A DNA stretch of 64,000 nt from Clostridiales bacterium (GCA_016278505.1 JADQBQ010000021.1:124001-188000), one strand, 5' to 3'. Positions 35,194 to 45,041 are shown, counted from the first letter of the stretch. Program-made: numbers and translations. Notes: a model not told the origin generated them from the sequence alone.

Positions 35194-35240
35194 GAAAATA
35201 AAAAGCACTCTCTGTTCCGTTACACGAGACGATAGAGTGT
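35194..35240 (-). terminator. Second tandem terminator or attenuator before ssb
   Basis: CACTCT (minus strand, 35234-35239) pairs with AGAGTG (35206-35211), and TTTTTATTTT follows. It stands between the structured RNA's own terminator and the ssb ribosome binding site, so it may attenuate readthrough into ssb. Confidence 0.6.
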
Positions 35241-35251
35241 CTTTGCTTTCA

Positions 35252-35311
35252 CAATAAAAAATGACACGTCAATACAATAAAGCTTATATTTGCTTTACTG
35301 TTGAGTGTCAT
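35252..35311 (-). terminator. Intrinsic terminator of the 35.3-35.75 kb structured RNA
   Basis: TGACAC/GTGTCA, TCAA/TTGA and GTAAAGC/GCTTTAT form a long stem on the minus strand, followed by TTTTTTATT. It defines the 3' end of the candidate RNA upstream. Confidence 0.85.
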
Positions 35312-35752
35312 TGCTTTCAACTATTCTTTTCTTTTAAAGTTTCAATCTTTCTACGTTACCCACCCGGGTTCACTATCCGGTATTCAGGCAATTCCGGGAT
35401 CATCCCAAACACCTTCACCCTGCGCTAACGCCTTATCAGCACTGGTAGTGCGGGTCCACACCTTCACCAGTGGTTAGGGTTCTCCTTGCTTTTAGCACCG
35501 TGGCGGCGAAACCCCCAAATGCCCTGCACGATGGTTAGGCTTGTACTGTATGCGGCCATACACCGGTACAAACCTACTTGCACTGTTTGGTAGAATAAAC
35601 CGTGTTAAACGCAGTTCAGCACAGTTACTCAATTGTGCAAGCAATTCAGCGAATTTACAAACGCGGTTTATAAACTTAACGCTGTGGGGACCAAGATAAA
35701 CGTGGTTTATCCGATGGCCAATCCCCTCTGGCATAACCGCTTGTTTCTTGGG
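35256..35752 (-). ncRNA. Candidate stand-alone structured RNA, about 490 nt
   Basis: Between an extended -10 promoter and a strong terminator lies a sequence full of hairpins on the minus strand. Examples are GATAAAC-CAC-GTTTATC (35693-35709), CAGCG/CGCTG around GTTTATAAAC, CACTGGT/ACCAGTG (35441-35472 region), GGGA/TCCC and CCGG/CCGG stems. A direct repeat GGTGAAGGTGT occurs twice, about 50 bases apart. An 80-codon frame (35492-35734) crosses it but lacks an SD and follows the hairpins, so I treat it as chance. I do not recognise an Rfam class. A degenerate intron is another possibility. Confidence 0.55.
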
Positions 35753-35756
35753 TTAG

Positions 35757-35785
35757 GTTATACCATTTACATGTAACTTACAAAA
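35757..35785 (-). promoter_or_regulatory. Promoter for the structured RNA
   Basis: On the minus strand TTTTGT (35780-35785), 17 bases, then TATAAC (35757-35762), with TGG directly before the -10 as in extended -10 promoters. Transcription would begin near 35750. Confidence 0.55.
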
Positions 35786-35811
35786 AAGACTAGCAAATTT
35801 TTCATAAAAAA

Positions 35812-36531
35812 TCAATACCTAATATCTAAAAAACTTTTTTGGGCTATGTCGTAAAACGTGTTTTCCCTTTTGCTTAATACCCGGGCCACATCCTTAAGTA
35901 GCAGGTCATTGATCCTAAGATTCTCCAAAACATCCAGGTTAACAATAAAAATGGTGTTGTCATATTTGTTCAGCTGTGACCATCTTACCTCTTCCAGGTG
36001 GATCAGTCCGTAGCTTTTACCCTTTTTATCCGTTACCTGATTATTACTTCTAAAGGTATATAGGTCACAATTATCGATCAAAAACCTTGATTTTACATAT
36101 TGCTTGTACTTCTGATCCAGTCCGGCGGTGAAAGGAATATGGTTATATTCTGATTTCATGTCCATGTCGTCAAGGACGTATAACCCTCCTGTATCTACCA
36201 TATACCAAAAATATTCAACATCATCAAGTTTGATGTGGTTTTCGAAGATCAACCCCGTGAGTATACATTCCTCAATTCTTTTTTTGCATTCCTTGAATTT
36301 ATAGCCCAAAAAAGGCTTGATTGAATCAAAGTCTAAAATAGTAAACTTGTTAATTAACTTAAGTATTGATATATGATTCTCATCTAGTAGCAGGCTTCGG
36401 AAAAAGCCTGCTACATCGTCTTTTGATATGTTTCTTGCTACTAATGGTTTTATCTGAGAATTATACCTTCGTCCTTGCTTCATTGTGATGGATTCAAGGA
36501 AGTAATGAGTTTCGTAATTGCACAAAAGCAT
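35812..36531 (-). CDS. Hypothetical protein
   Basis: A 239-residue soluble protein, AT-rich and lysine-rich, with no motif I recognise. Its ATG overlaps the stop of the S1-domain gene by one base (TAATG, 36531), so coupled translation is likely. ATG 36483 (MKQGRRYN) is an alternative. Being in the VirD4/S1 cluster it may serve transfer or element control, without direct evidence. Confidence 0.6.
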   Translation of the reverse strand: MLLCNYETHYFLESITMKQGRRYNSQIKPLVARNISKDDVAGFFRSLLLDENHISILKLINKFTILDFDSIKPFLGYKFKECKKRIEECILTGLIFENHIKLDDVEYFWYMVDTGGLYVLDDMDMKSEYNHIPFTAGLDQKYKQYVKSRFLIDNCDLYTFRSNNQVTDKKGKSYGLIHLEEVRWSQLNKYDNTIFIVNLDVLENLRINDLLLKDVARVLSKRENTFYDIAQKSFLDIRY

Positions 36532-37391
36532 TACTTATCAGCCCTTTTTGACCGGTTTCGCCCGTGTTTTTTCCAATATTCCCGGTTCTTTTTGCGCCCG
36601 CGAATGATTTCGGGATCAAAATATCCAAGGCTAAGCGATTTTTTGTCAGGATCGTATTCGTTTACTTTGAACTTAAATCGTTCACCTATTTCCGGGGTTT
36701 TGCCGTTGGCAGGGTAAGGTGCAATACCTACAAGTCCGGCTCTTATGGCCACAAAGATGTTTTTTTCACCGAGGTGAACCACTTCGCCTGAAACTATGTC
36801 GCCACGGGAATAACGAACTTCTTGCCACGGATCTACCGGTAAGACTGATATTATACCATTGTCTCTGTCAATTTTTTCGATAATTACTTTTACTCTTTGA
36901 CCCTCATGGTAAATAGCGTTCAATGGAATTGATCTGGATGTGCCGGCTCTCTTCCGGTCCAGGTCTACTATCACTCCTCCGCCAATATCTAGTCCAACCC
37001 ATATATCGGTCACAAAGCTGACACAGGCCTCTATTTGCTGTCCTTCTTCCACCATTCTTATGATCCTTTCCCGGGCTTGTTCCACCGGCTCTCGGCGCGT
37101 ACAAGCAACCAGGTTGTTTTTCTTGTCAATTCCTTTAATTATTACCTTTACCTCTTGACCGACGAAGTAATTCATCATTTTTTCATTGGGCAGACCAGTT
37201 TCACTAAAGGGAACCACCCCACGCACATCATATGCTCCGTCAAATTCCAGTTCCCAGGCCAAGCCCTGAAGTGTTTCTTGTTGAACCACGGCAACGACCA
37301 TGGCATATATTTCACTGTTACGGTCCTTGGCATCATAAAGCTTGTCCCAAAATTCCATACCAGATAAATTCTTTTCTGGTGCTAATAACAT
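36531..37391 (-). CDS. Protein with three S1-like OB domains
   Basis: The 286-residue protein contains three OB/S1-type repeats at about residues 20-105, 110-185 and 195-265. The first has GVVPFSETG-, VGQEVKVIIKGID; the second GQRVKVIIEKIDRDNG; the third GDIVSGEVVHLGEKNIFV and AGLVGIAP. S1 domains bind RNA or single-stranded nucleic acid. It sits directly downstream of the VirD4 gene, as S1 proteins do in several Gram-positive conjugative elements. GGGAGG precedes ATG 37391. Confidence 0.8.
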   Translation of the reverse strand: MLLAPEKNLSGMEFWDKLYDAKDRNSEIYAMVVAVVQQETLQGLAWELEFDGAYDVRGVVPFSETGLPNEKMMNYFVGQEVKVIIKGIDKKNNLVACTRREPVEQARERIIRMVEEGQQIEACVSFVTDIWVGLDIGGGVIVDLDRKRAGTSRSIPLNAIYHEGQRVKVIIEKIDRDNGIISVLPVDPWQEVRYSRGDIVSGEVVHLGEKNIFVAIRAGLVGIAPYPANGKTPEIGERFKFKVNEYDPDKKSLSLGYFDPEIIRGRKKNREYWKKHGRNRSKRADK

Positions 37392-37416
37392 ATTTTCAAC
37401 CTCCCATGTTTGTTTT

Positions 37417-38690
37417 CTAGTTTGCTGACCAGGTTCTAACCTTTCTATCTTTCACTTTACTAATTGGCTGTGGCAGCTCCTCTCCCGTTACTATTGCCTG
37501 ATCATCAATTTCCGGTAGAAAAACATCAAATCCCCTGGCTGGTATCACCTCCTCCACCGGCAGCATGCCGCATTCCTTTATTTCTTTTGCCTGGGGCAAT
37601 TCAACCCAGCCGACTTTTCGAAGGTATAATGGGTATGACCACTGTAGAAGTGCAATGCTGTACCTGGGATCTAGACGTAATATTTCGTCTATGGTCATAA
37701 GCGGTCTTTCAATCACTGTCCGTTCCTTTTTCTTGAATTCAAAAAGGTGTCTGCCCGGAACGGTTAGATCCTCACTGACTTTTTCTATTTCTACCGGGGC
37801 GCTGCCCAGCAAACCGCTGAACATACGGGCTAACTCCCGGTCAGCCGGGGCAACACCGATTAACATTGCCGTGGGACAATTCCCCAGTATTATTTTTGCG
37901 TCATCTTGCCCGTAAACAGATTCCAGCTGGGTGGGTGTCTGCAGGATCATTTGAATGTGTATCCCTTTGCTCCGGGCCGTGGATATAATCTCCGGTAGTC
38001 CCGGTATCATACCTACGTTGGCCATCTCATCCCAAATGTTTCTGACACCGACGGGTAGTTTTTGCCCGGGGCTCCTGAAAGCTAGTTTATCTAAACGTCT
38101 GAATATGAACTTATAGAGTATGGACAAGATGGGTTTTAAATAAATTCCCTCACCACCGGTGGGAATGATAAGAAACAATGCTGTTTTTTTCTGGCCCAGC
38201 TGGTTCAGATCAATTTCCTGCTCAGACATCATTGCTGCAAGAGGAGCTGTGGTCAGGTTTTTTAGCACTGCCGTCAGGTTGGAAACTGCGTATTCATAGT
38301 TTTTCTTCACTACCCCCCTCCAGCGTTCATAAATCATTGGGCTTATTTTCCCGGCTTTAAAAGCTTCTCTAAAACGTTCATCAAGTTTTTCTTCCGGCCA
38401 TGAGGCAAGGGTCATTAGAGAACGCATATGTTGCTGCTCTACTGGAAAGTCGCCCTTTAAGAGCCCTATAAATGCCTCCATTAACTCCATGGCCTTAAGT
38501 GCAAAATAAGAATCGCTGCCGCCGGAAGCATTTTTTGAAAGTGTGTCTATCATCTCTGAGATTTCAGCATCACTTAAACATTCAATCACCGGATCCCAGC
38601 GGTGACTGTGTTCCGGTTGCATAAAATTTAGTACCCACACGTTTTCATATCCCTTTTCTTTAAGCCATTTGCCTACAGTGGCAAACAGCT
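37417..38690 (-). CDS. virD4: VirD4/TraG-type coupling ATPase, 3' exon
   Basis: This exon encodes the C-terminal 424 residues of a type IV coupling-protein-like ATPase. It has the second half of the ATPase (NIWDEMANVGMIPGLPEIISTARSKG and ILQTPTQLESVYG). The codon split at the intron joins to the 5' exon as GGT G|AG, producing DPKGELFATVGKW. A GTG at 38640 can start a 407-residue fragment alone, but the family sequence continues upstream to 38690. Coupling proteins deliver the relaxase-DNA complex to a transfer channel. No relaxase is visible in the window. Confidence 0.88.
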
Positions 38691-41370
38691 ATGACGATAG
38701 GTAAGGTTTTGATGTTATCTACACCTTTTCCCCCGCCTCACACCGTACGAGCTGGTTTCCCAGCATACGGCGTTCCATCGTTTCCAGCTAATTTATATAA
38801 GTTACATTACTATCGGTTCGTTACCGACTTTTGACCTTAGATGATTTAATTTAGCGAGTTGCTTTTTATTTAACGAGAGTGTTCGAATGGCACTTATGAT
38901 CTTCTGCGGATTCGTCATGTGAATTAGTTTGTGTATGGACCAATCAACAATGACGAGATTGCTGTAGTTGTCTGTTCCTGCGAGATATAAAGGAGTAACA
39001 TGGTGACAGTGAACACGATCTATCCCAATTACCTCACCTGTGACAAAACATTTTCCATATTGGGCGACATATTTGGAGATGCGATTGTCATTATACTCAA
39101 TACTCCTTGTTTTAGAGTAAGTGCTCATGACTTGTGAGAGAACATCCCTTGATATCGCTTTAAGATTTGTATGGATTTTACTTCTTCCGGCTTCTGTGTA
39201 ATTACAGGTTTCTTGGGAGAAATTCCAAGGATTTTTATGATGAATACCTGTAACCGGAAGTATGGGTGTGTTTTGAATAGTAATGATTTTCGTGTCAGGT
39301 CTGATCCCTTTTGCTCTCTTTTTAAAAGCTGAAGGTGTTTCGCTAAAAGACACAATCTTTAGGTGATTTTGAAGTCGGTTTTTCATGGTTTTAAGTAGAG
39401 AGTAGCTAACCTCCGTTAAATCCATGTAGATGGTGGTTGCGTATTTAAAGTAGTTTTGTATTCCTATAAGGGTAGAGTTGAATCGCAAGACACTATCCGG
39501 CTCGGGATTCTTTTGTATTTCTTTTACCGTTTCCTTTAGAGTACGCTTTGTTCTTTTGATTGCCTTATCGGTCATGCTTGTTTTTGCGACATATCCATAT
39601 CTGGATTTGCCTTGCTTGACAATTCTGACCTTAAAACCAAGGAAAGTTGAGGAGTTTTTCTTGAGATTTACTACTTTAGACTTATCCGCATTAACTTCTA
39701 ATCCTAAGCGTTTGTTAAGAAAATCGATAGTAGCGTGATAAAAACGTTGAGCTTCTTCATACGTTCTACACATGATTTTAAAGTCATCAGCGTACCGGAC
39801 GATGTACCCGTCTTTTAGATTGGTGTATTTTCGAGCGTAGCTCAAGAACCCTTTATGTTTAGTAGAAACCTTTTGTGGTTTATAGGTTTCCCATTGATTG
39901 CTGACCCACCAATCTAATTCGTTCAAAACGATATTAGAGAGTAGAGGAGAAATGATTCCGCCTTGCGGCGTACCTTTCGATGGGATTCCTTCACCTTTGA
40001 TTTCTGATTTAAGGATTTTCGAGATTACACATAGTAGGGATTTATCCCTGATTCCCATTGTCCATATTTGTTTGAGTAGTTTGCCATGGTTTACATTATC
40101 GAAGAATCCCTTGATGTCGATATCCACGCAATAATGGTGTCTGCCGATGTTTATAAGGCTTATCATCCTACTTAATGCGTGATGAGTGCTTCTGTTAGTT
40201 CTAAAACCATAGCTATGCTTATGAAATTTTGCTTCGCAAATAGGGTCAAGGATTTGTAAAGTGGATTGTTGTACAAGGCGATCCCAAATAGTTGGAATCC
40301 CAAGCGGTCTCATCTTATCGCTGCCTTCCTTGGGAATATACACTCTTAAGACAGGTTGCGGTCGATACTTGTTAAGCCTTTTTCTGACTTCTTTGACTAT
40401 CGCTGTGTCATTTAAGTGCCAAATATCTTTAATAGTCAATCCATCAACACCAGGCGTTTTGCTACCCTTATTAGTTTTAATATTTCTGTAGGCTAACCGT
40501 ATGTTTTCTTCAGAACCGATGAGTTCCATTAACTTATAGAAGTTGTTACCGTTAAGACTTCTGGAATATAAGGTGTCATATATTTTTTGCATATCGTAAT
40601 ATTCGCTATGTCTTAACTTGGTTTTCTTGAGCATGGGCTGTAACCTCCTGTCGGAGGGTTACATCTCTTATTCTTACTCGAAACCATGCAAACCGTTAGT
40701 AACTTTTTAGCCTTCAATCGACTAGTGGCTATCCCTCCACGTTCATTACACGCTTCATTGGTACTGTGCCACCACTTTCACTGTCATAAATTTAGGTTAT
40801 ACACTCAGCTAATCTCACTGATGTTTTCCCTAAAACCACTTTAACAGGAGCGACCCCTTAGTGTTGACAGTTTTACCACGTTCCGTCATTCCTATCTATA
40901 CATACACTTTTAGGTTTCCCCTATGAGCCTGCTACCTTGATATTGCCTGTAACAATATACGGACTTTCATAAAGGAGAGTTTTACTCATCCGCAGTAGCG
41001 ACACTATTTGTGTCAGTAAGCCTTTCGACTTACTCCCGATATAGACCCGTACTATCAGGGATTCGTCTGCACTTCCAGAGCTCGAACCGGTTCATTGTGC
41101 ATCCTAACCATGAGTGTTTTGTAGACTCCCGGCTTATAGGTTACGCCATCCACCTCTGGACAGTTTTCATATCTTTTCGATTTACGGTAACTCTCAGCCG
41201 TCTTCACCGAGCTTCGTACAGTTTGATTGTCGCTAATCTTGCTGCACGTCGGAGTATTAGAGGAAGCCCTTCAAGGCGTTACCCTATCATTTGACTTCTT
41301 GGAATGACAGTTCACTGTTGAGCTATAAGCTTGACAGTGCCTAACCTTTTCAGTTAGGAACGTGTCGCGC
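38691..41370 (-). mobile_element. Group II intron inserted in the virD4 gene
   Basis: The intron is 2680 bases. The 5' end reads GCGCGACACG, a variant of the GUGYG consensus. The 3' end is ...CGTCAT, ending in the usual AY. Domain V is the 34-base hairpin at 38739-38772 (CGCCGTATGC, GAAA-type loop, GTACGG), with a CGC rather than AGC catalytic triad position. Domain IV carries the reverse transcriptase gene. The flanking exons total 2121 bases, an exact multiple of three, and splice into a single frame. The intron lies just after the DPKG motif. Confidence 0.88.
38802..40634 (-). CDS. ltrA: Group II intron reverse transcriptase/maturase with HNH endonuclease
   Basis: The 610-residue protein has RT motifs through GTPQGGIISPLLSN and catalytic YADD (VRYADDFKI). 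A maturase/thumb region follows, and an HNH nuclease domain ends the protein (CFVTGEVIG, VHCHHVTPLYLAGTDNYSNL). It assists intron splicing and retrohoming into DNA. It appears full length with no frameshift, so the intron may be active. It is encoded on the same strand as the host gene. Confidence 0.95.
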   Translation of the reverse strand: MLKKTKLRHSEYYDMQKIYDTLYSRSLNGNNFYKLMELIGSEENIRLAYRNIKTNKGSKTPGVDGLTIKDIWHLNDTAIVKEVRKRLNKYRPQPVLRVYIPKEGSDKMRPLGIPTIWDRLVQQSTLQILDPICEAKFHKHSYGFRTNRSTHHALSRMISLINIGRHHYCVDIDIKGFFDNVNHGKLLKQIWTMGIRDKSLLCVISKILKSEIKGEGIPSKGTPQGGIISPLLSNIVLNELDWWVSNQWETYKPQKVSTKHKGFLSYARKYTNLKDGYIVRYADDFKIMCRTYEEAQRFYHATIDFLNKRLGLEVNADKSKVVNLKKNSSTFLGFKVRIVKQGKSRYGYVAKTSMTDKAIKRTKRTLKETVKEIQKNPEPDSVLRFNSTLIGIQNYFKYATTIYMDLTEVSYSLLKTMKNRLQNHLKIVSFSETPSAFKKRAKGIRPDTKIITIQNTPILPVTGIHHKNPWNFSQETCNYTEAGRSKIHTNLKAISRDVLSQVMSTYSKTRSIEYNDNRISKYVAQYGKCFVTGEVIGIDRVHCHHVTPLYLAGTDNYSNLVIVDWSIHKLIHMTNPQKIISAIRTLSLNKKQLAKLNHLRSKVGNEPIVM

Positions 41371-42217
41371 CACCTTTGGGGTCAATGACGATAATACTTT
41401 GGCCTTCTGCGACCGCCGCTATGATATTGCCGATGACAATGCTGAAAGATTTGCCGCTGCCGGTGCCGCCGTAAAAGATGGCGTGGGGTGCAGTTTTGGG
41501 TGTGTCTTCCGGCATTTTATCGAAATTCACCCTGACGATTTTACCCTCCAGTTCGCCGATAACATTGCCGCCCGGAAACCTCACCCGCATGTTTTCATTT
41601 TTTTCAGGCAGTACCGGTGGGCCTAATTCGCAGTAGCTTTTAACGTCTTTGAGACCGGCCCAGCGGGATGTACCGTATGCCGGATTGTCTATTATTTTTA
41701 AGCCGTGGACTCGATTAAAGGCGTTTGCCTTGTTTTGCCGCTTTTTTAACTGCCACCAAGTATAAGCGCCGGCTGCACCGGCACCGAAAAATGCATTAAG
41801 CCACAGCCATGTATGTTTTACTTCAGGGTAGGACAGTGATTCCGATGGTTTTGTTAACCATGCCCAGCCGTTACTTATTGGGTGTTTGAAGTAGTAAGGC
41901 ATTAGTTTGGCATATGTTTCAGGTGTTGCTGCTGCAGTTGCCTTTTTCTCGTCCGGCGAATCAAACATTGGTATGTCATTCCAGCCTGAGGTAACGTCAT
42001 TAAAACCTGAGATTAAGCTGCGAACTCCGTTGATGGTGTCATGGATACCGGCTGCCAAGCTGCCCAGGGCCCAGACATCGGCAAAATAAAAAAGCGGCAC
42101 GGCAATAGGGGTAATTCCCAGCGCCAGCGCAGCTTTTTTATGCTCTTTGACCCAATTTTTAATTTGCAGGTCATTAATTCCAACCAATTTAACTTTATCC
42201 TTCCGCAGCGGTAACAC
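41371..42217 (-). CDS. virD4: VirD4/TraG-type coupling ATPase, 5' exon
   Basis: Encodes 282 residues: two N-terminal membrane segments (about 30-60 and 128-150), then the Walker A motif GGTGSGKSFS (about 252) and IIVIDPKG at the exon end. Without splicing, translation would stop nine codons into the intron (41354). GTG 42217 lies too close to its SD (GGAG); TTG 42187 after GAAGG is an alternative start. It overlaps the upstream 130-residue gene by 23 bases. Confidence 0.88.
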
Positions 42218-42587
42218 CTCCGGTCTTACCGGGCTGCGTTATCCGTACAGCTACTTTATCGTCCACGCCCAAGTTTTCCAGAATTATTTTGCCGATGTAT
42301 ATAACGCCCAATTCCCCTTTTTCGGAAATGTCCTCGGCAAAACGGACTTTCTTTGCCGTTTCTTTGTCCCATACAACTTGGGTAATATAGCTATCCCCAG
42401 CGGAATTAGCGAAAAATGTTTTGTTCGGGGCTAATTGGACCAAGATTTCATCACCAATGTTTAACTCCTCCACTGCTTGAATGGACAAATATATCCTGCC
42501 TATGCGGTCCATGTTTTCTTTAAAACATGCTTTGCATTTAGTGGTTTTTTTAAGGCGCATGACGAATTCCATAACTCCTGTTTCCAA
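42195..42587 (-). CDS. Hypothetical protein between topB and virD4
   Basis: A 130-residue protein with CKACF near residue 18 and AbrB/OB-like beta-rich sequence (LNIGDEILVQLAPNKTFF, LGVDDKVAVRI). It starts at TTG 42587 behind GGAGG and lies six bases after topB. A DNA-binding regulator is possible from the repeated 'vgDevlv' pattern, but this is weak. Confidence 0.6.
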   Translation of the reverse strand: METGVMEFVMRLKKTTKCKACFKENMDRIGRIYLSIQAVEELNIGDEILVQLAPNKTFFANSAGDSYITQVVWDKETAKKVRFAEDISEKGELGVIYIGKIILENLGVDDKVAVRITQPGKTGGVTAAEG

Positions 42588-42592
42588 AATTA

Positions 42593-44986
42593 TTACCTCC
42601 CGTTGAATTTAAAATTGACTTTGCCCTCCTGTCCTAGTACCAGCGCTGCGTCGAAATTTTTACCTGATTTTGCTTTGAATCCTTTTATGAGTTCGGTCTT
42701 ACCATTTTGCATGATGTCTTGGGCTTGTTTGGTGGTGATTTTTTTGCCGGCAATTTGTTTCCAGACCACGAATTTGCACCCTTGTTCCCTGTAGCCGCTG
42801 CAGCTATATCCTTTTGCCGCCTCTATAACTTCTTTACCGCAGAACGGACATTTGCCGAGTGCTTTTTTACTGCCTTCATCTTTTTTATTGGAGCTATTGT
42901 CAAACTGGAATTCAACTTTCCCGTTTTCCAGCTTTAGAATGGCTTCAAACTTATTACCTTTCTTGGATTTAAAGCCTTTAATAACGCCGGTTTGCCCCTT
43001 TTCCAGTAACGTCTTCGCCTGGTTGCGGGATATTTTCTTGCCGGCAATCTCTTTCCAGATTACAAATTTACAGCCATTTTCCTTATAGCCGCTGCAGCCG
43101 AAACCTTTTTTACCTTCGATCACGTCTTGTTCGCATAAGGGGCACTTGCCCAGTGCATCATTTGCCTGTTGCGGCATACTGCTGGCCTCCTGGTTCCGGG
43201 TATTCTCAACTATTTCCTTGGTCAATTCGGTTATACCGGCCATAAATTCCTTGGGATCAGCTGCTCCTTGTTCAATATCGGCCAAGGTTTTCTCCCATTG
43301 GCCGGTGGTTTCAGGACTTTTGATTATTTCCGGCACCAGGTCGATAAGAACTTCGCCTTTTTCTGTTGGTACCAGGGTTTTCTTATTGCGCTCGATGTAG
43401 CCCACGTTTATAAGCCGGTCGATTATAGCTGCCCGGGTGGCAGGTGTACCCAGGCCGTGGCCTTTCATGGCTTCTTTGAGTTCTTTGTCGTCCAATAGCC
43501 TGCTTGCACCTTCCATCGCTGCCAATAGGCTTGCCTCTGTGTAACGTTTGGGTGGTTGAGTCTGTTTTTCTTTAACCTCCGTCTTTTGGGTGTTCACTGC
43601 CTCGTTTTGTGACAGGGGCGGCATTGTACCGGCGTTATCATCATTTTCACTTTCCTTTTCTGGTGAGTACACGGCTTTCCAGCCCTGATCCAATTCCACC
43701 TTGCCGGTGGTGAGAAAAGTTTCTCCGGCTGCGTCGGTAACCACCCTGGTCTGTTTATATCGTGCCGGTGGGTAAAAGATAGCCAGGAAGCGACGAACCA
43801 CCAGGTCATAAATCTTAAGTTCGTCGGGTGTCAGTATGCCAAAGTCAGGTTTAGTTTCCGTGGGAATTAGTGCTGTATGGTCGGTAACCTTGCTGTTATC
43901 AACGTATCGCTTACCTGGAATACCGGCTTTTTGCACTGTGGTAACAAACGTTGTGTATCCACTCACACCGGCCAGGGCAGAGAGACGGCCCGGTATTGTC
44001 CCGGCTAAGTCTTCAGTCATATGCCGGCTGTCTGTCCGGGGGTAAGTCAGCAGTTTTTTGGTCTCGTACAGCGCCTGGGCTACAGACAGGGTCTTGCTTG
44101 CCGAAAATCCAAATTTTTTATTAGCCTCTTTCTGCAGATCATTCAAGTTAAACAGCATCGGAGGCTGTTCGGAAGTGTCTTTTTGCTTTATTTCCCTGAT
44201 TTTAGCTGGCTGACCGGTTACCTTGCTTTCCACAGCCCTGGCGTCTTCCACGGTAGAAAAGCGGTTCTGGTCGCCCTTGAACCATTTGCCCGTATAGGTC
44301 TGCCCATCTTCTTTGGCAAACTGAGCGTGCAGTTCCCAGAACGGGGTGGGTACAAAATTTCTGATTTCCCGTTCCCGGTTGACGATTAACGCCAGGGTGG
44401 GAGTTTGCACCCGGCCGACAGAGAGAAGGTTATTGTGCCTTACCGTAAAGGCTCTGGTACCGTTAATACCAATAAGCCAGTCTGCTCTACTGCGGGCCTC
44501 CGCTGCGTGAGCCAGGCGGTCAAAATCAGTTCCGGGACGCAGGTTTTCAAACCCTTTTTTTACTGCTCCCGATGTTGTTTCCGACAGCCACAAACGCTTA
44601 AAGGGCTTCTTGCTGCCGGTTAGCCGGTAAATATAGCGGAATATCAGCTCCCCCTCGCGGCCGGCGTCCGTCGCGCAAATTAGTTCTTTGATATCGGACC
44701 GGTTAACCAGTTCCTTGACTACTTTGAACTGCTTTATTGTTTTAGAATTAGGTTTTAACTTAAATCTTTCCGGCAGAATGGGAAGCGTGCTAAGATTCCA
44801 TTTTTTAAGGCTCTGATCATAATGCTCAGGCCCGGCCAGTTCCACCAGGTGTCCTATGGCCCAGGTGATCACATAGTCGTTGTTTTCCAGGTAGCCGTCT
44901 TTGTTTTTAAACTTTCCCAGCGCTCCGGCCAGATCCCGGGCAACTGAGGGTTTTTCAGCTAAGACTAAAGATTTAAATTTAAACAC
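42593..44986 (-). CDS. topB: DNA topoisomerase III
   Basis: This type IA topoisomerase has the Toprim start LVLAEKPSVARDLAGAL, ATDAGREGELIFRYIY and the active tyrosine in LLTYPRTDSRH (near residue 310). The C-terminus has two copies of a zinc-containing repeat (CPLC...CSGYKENGC at about 619 and CPFC...CSGYREQGC at about 714) that bind single-stranded DNA. Such 'mobile' TopB forms are typical of plasmids and integrative elements and resolve transfer or replication intermediates. It is upstream of virD4 on the same strand. Confidence 0.94.
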   Translation of the reverse strand: MFKFKSLVLAEKPSVARDLAGALGKFKNKDGYLENNDYVITWAIGHLVELAGPEHYDQSLKKWNLSTLPILPERFKLKPNSKTIKQFKVVKELVNRSDIKELICATDAGREGELIFRYIYRLTGSKKPFKRLWLSETTSGAVKKGFENLRPGTDFDRLAHAAEARSRADWLIGINGTRAFTVRHNNLLSVGRVQTPTLALIVNREREIRNFVPTPFWELHAQFAKEDGQTYTGKWFKGDQNRFSTVEDARAVESKVTGQPAKIREIKQKDTSEQPPMLFNLNDLQKEANKKFGFSASKTLSVAQALYETKKLLTYPRTDSRHMTEDLAGTIPGRLSALAGVSGYTTFVTTVQKAGIPGKRYVDNSKVTDHTALIPTETKPDFGILTPDELKIYDLVVRRFLAIFYPPARYKQTRVVTDAAGETFLTTGKVELDQGWKAVYSPEKESENDDNAGTMPPLSQNEAVNTQKTEVKEKQTQPPKRYTEASLLAAMEGASRLLDDKELKEAMKGHGLGTPATRAAIIDRLINVGYIERNKKTLVPTEKGEVLIDLVPEIIKSPETTGQWEKTLADIEQGAADPKEFMAGITELTKEIVENTRNQEASSMPQQANDALGKCPLCEQDVIEGKKGFGCSGYKENGCKFVIWKEIAGKKISRNQAKTLLEKGQTGVIKGFKSKKGNKFEAILKLENGKVEFQFDNSSNKKDEGSKKALGKCPFCGKEVIEAAKGYSCSGYREQGCKFVVWKQIAGKKITTKQAQDIMQNGKTELIKGFKAKSGKNFDAALVLGQEGKVNFKFNGR

Positions 44987-45041
44987 CCCCTGTGTACATA
45001 ATCAAATCAGCCTGATATTAGTAAAGCACAGATTAGAAACC

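Noticed and set aside
35341-35440. T-box-like stretch (CCCGGGTGGGTAACG) before ssb
   Set aside because: The T-box bulge consensus TGGNACCGCG is not matched, there is no specifier stem-loop order, and ssb is not a T-box target.
35492-35734. 80-codon minus-strand frame inside the structured RNA at 35.3-35.75 kb
   Set aside because: No SD before its ATG, and its sequence is dictated by hairpin arms and repeats; the unit has a promoter and terminator consistent with an RNA.
38802-40634. Retron or DGR reverse transcriptase
   Set aside because: The protein has a maturase region and HNH domain, and intron domain V and both splice ends flank it.
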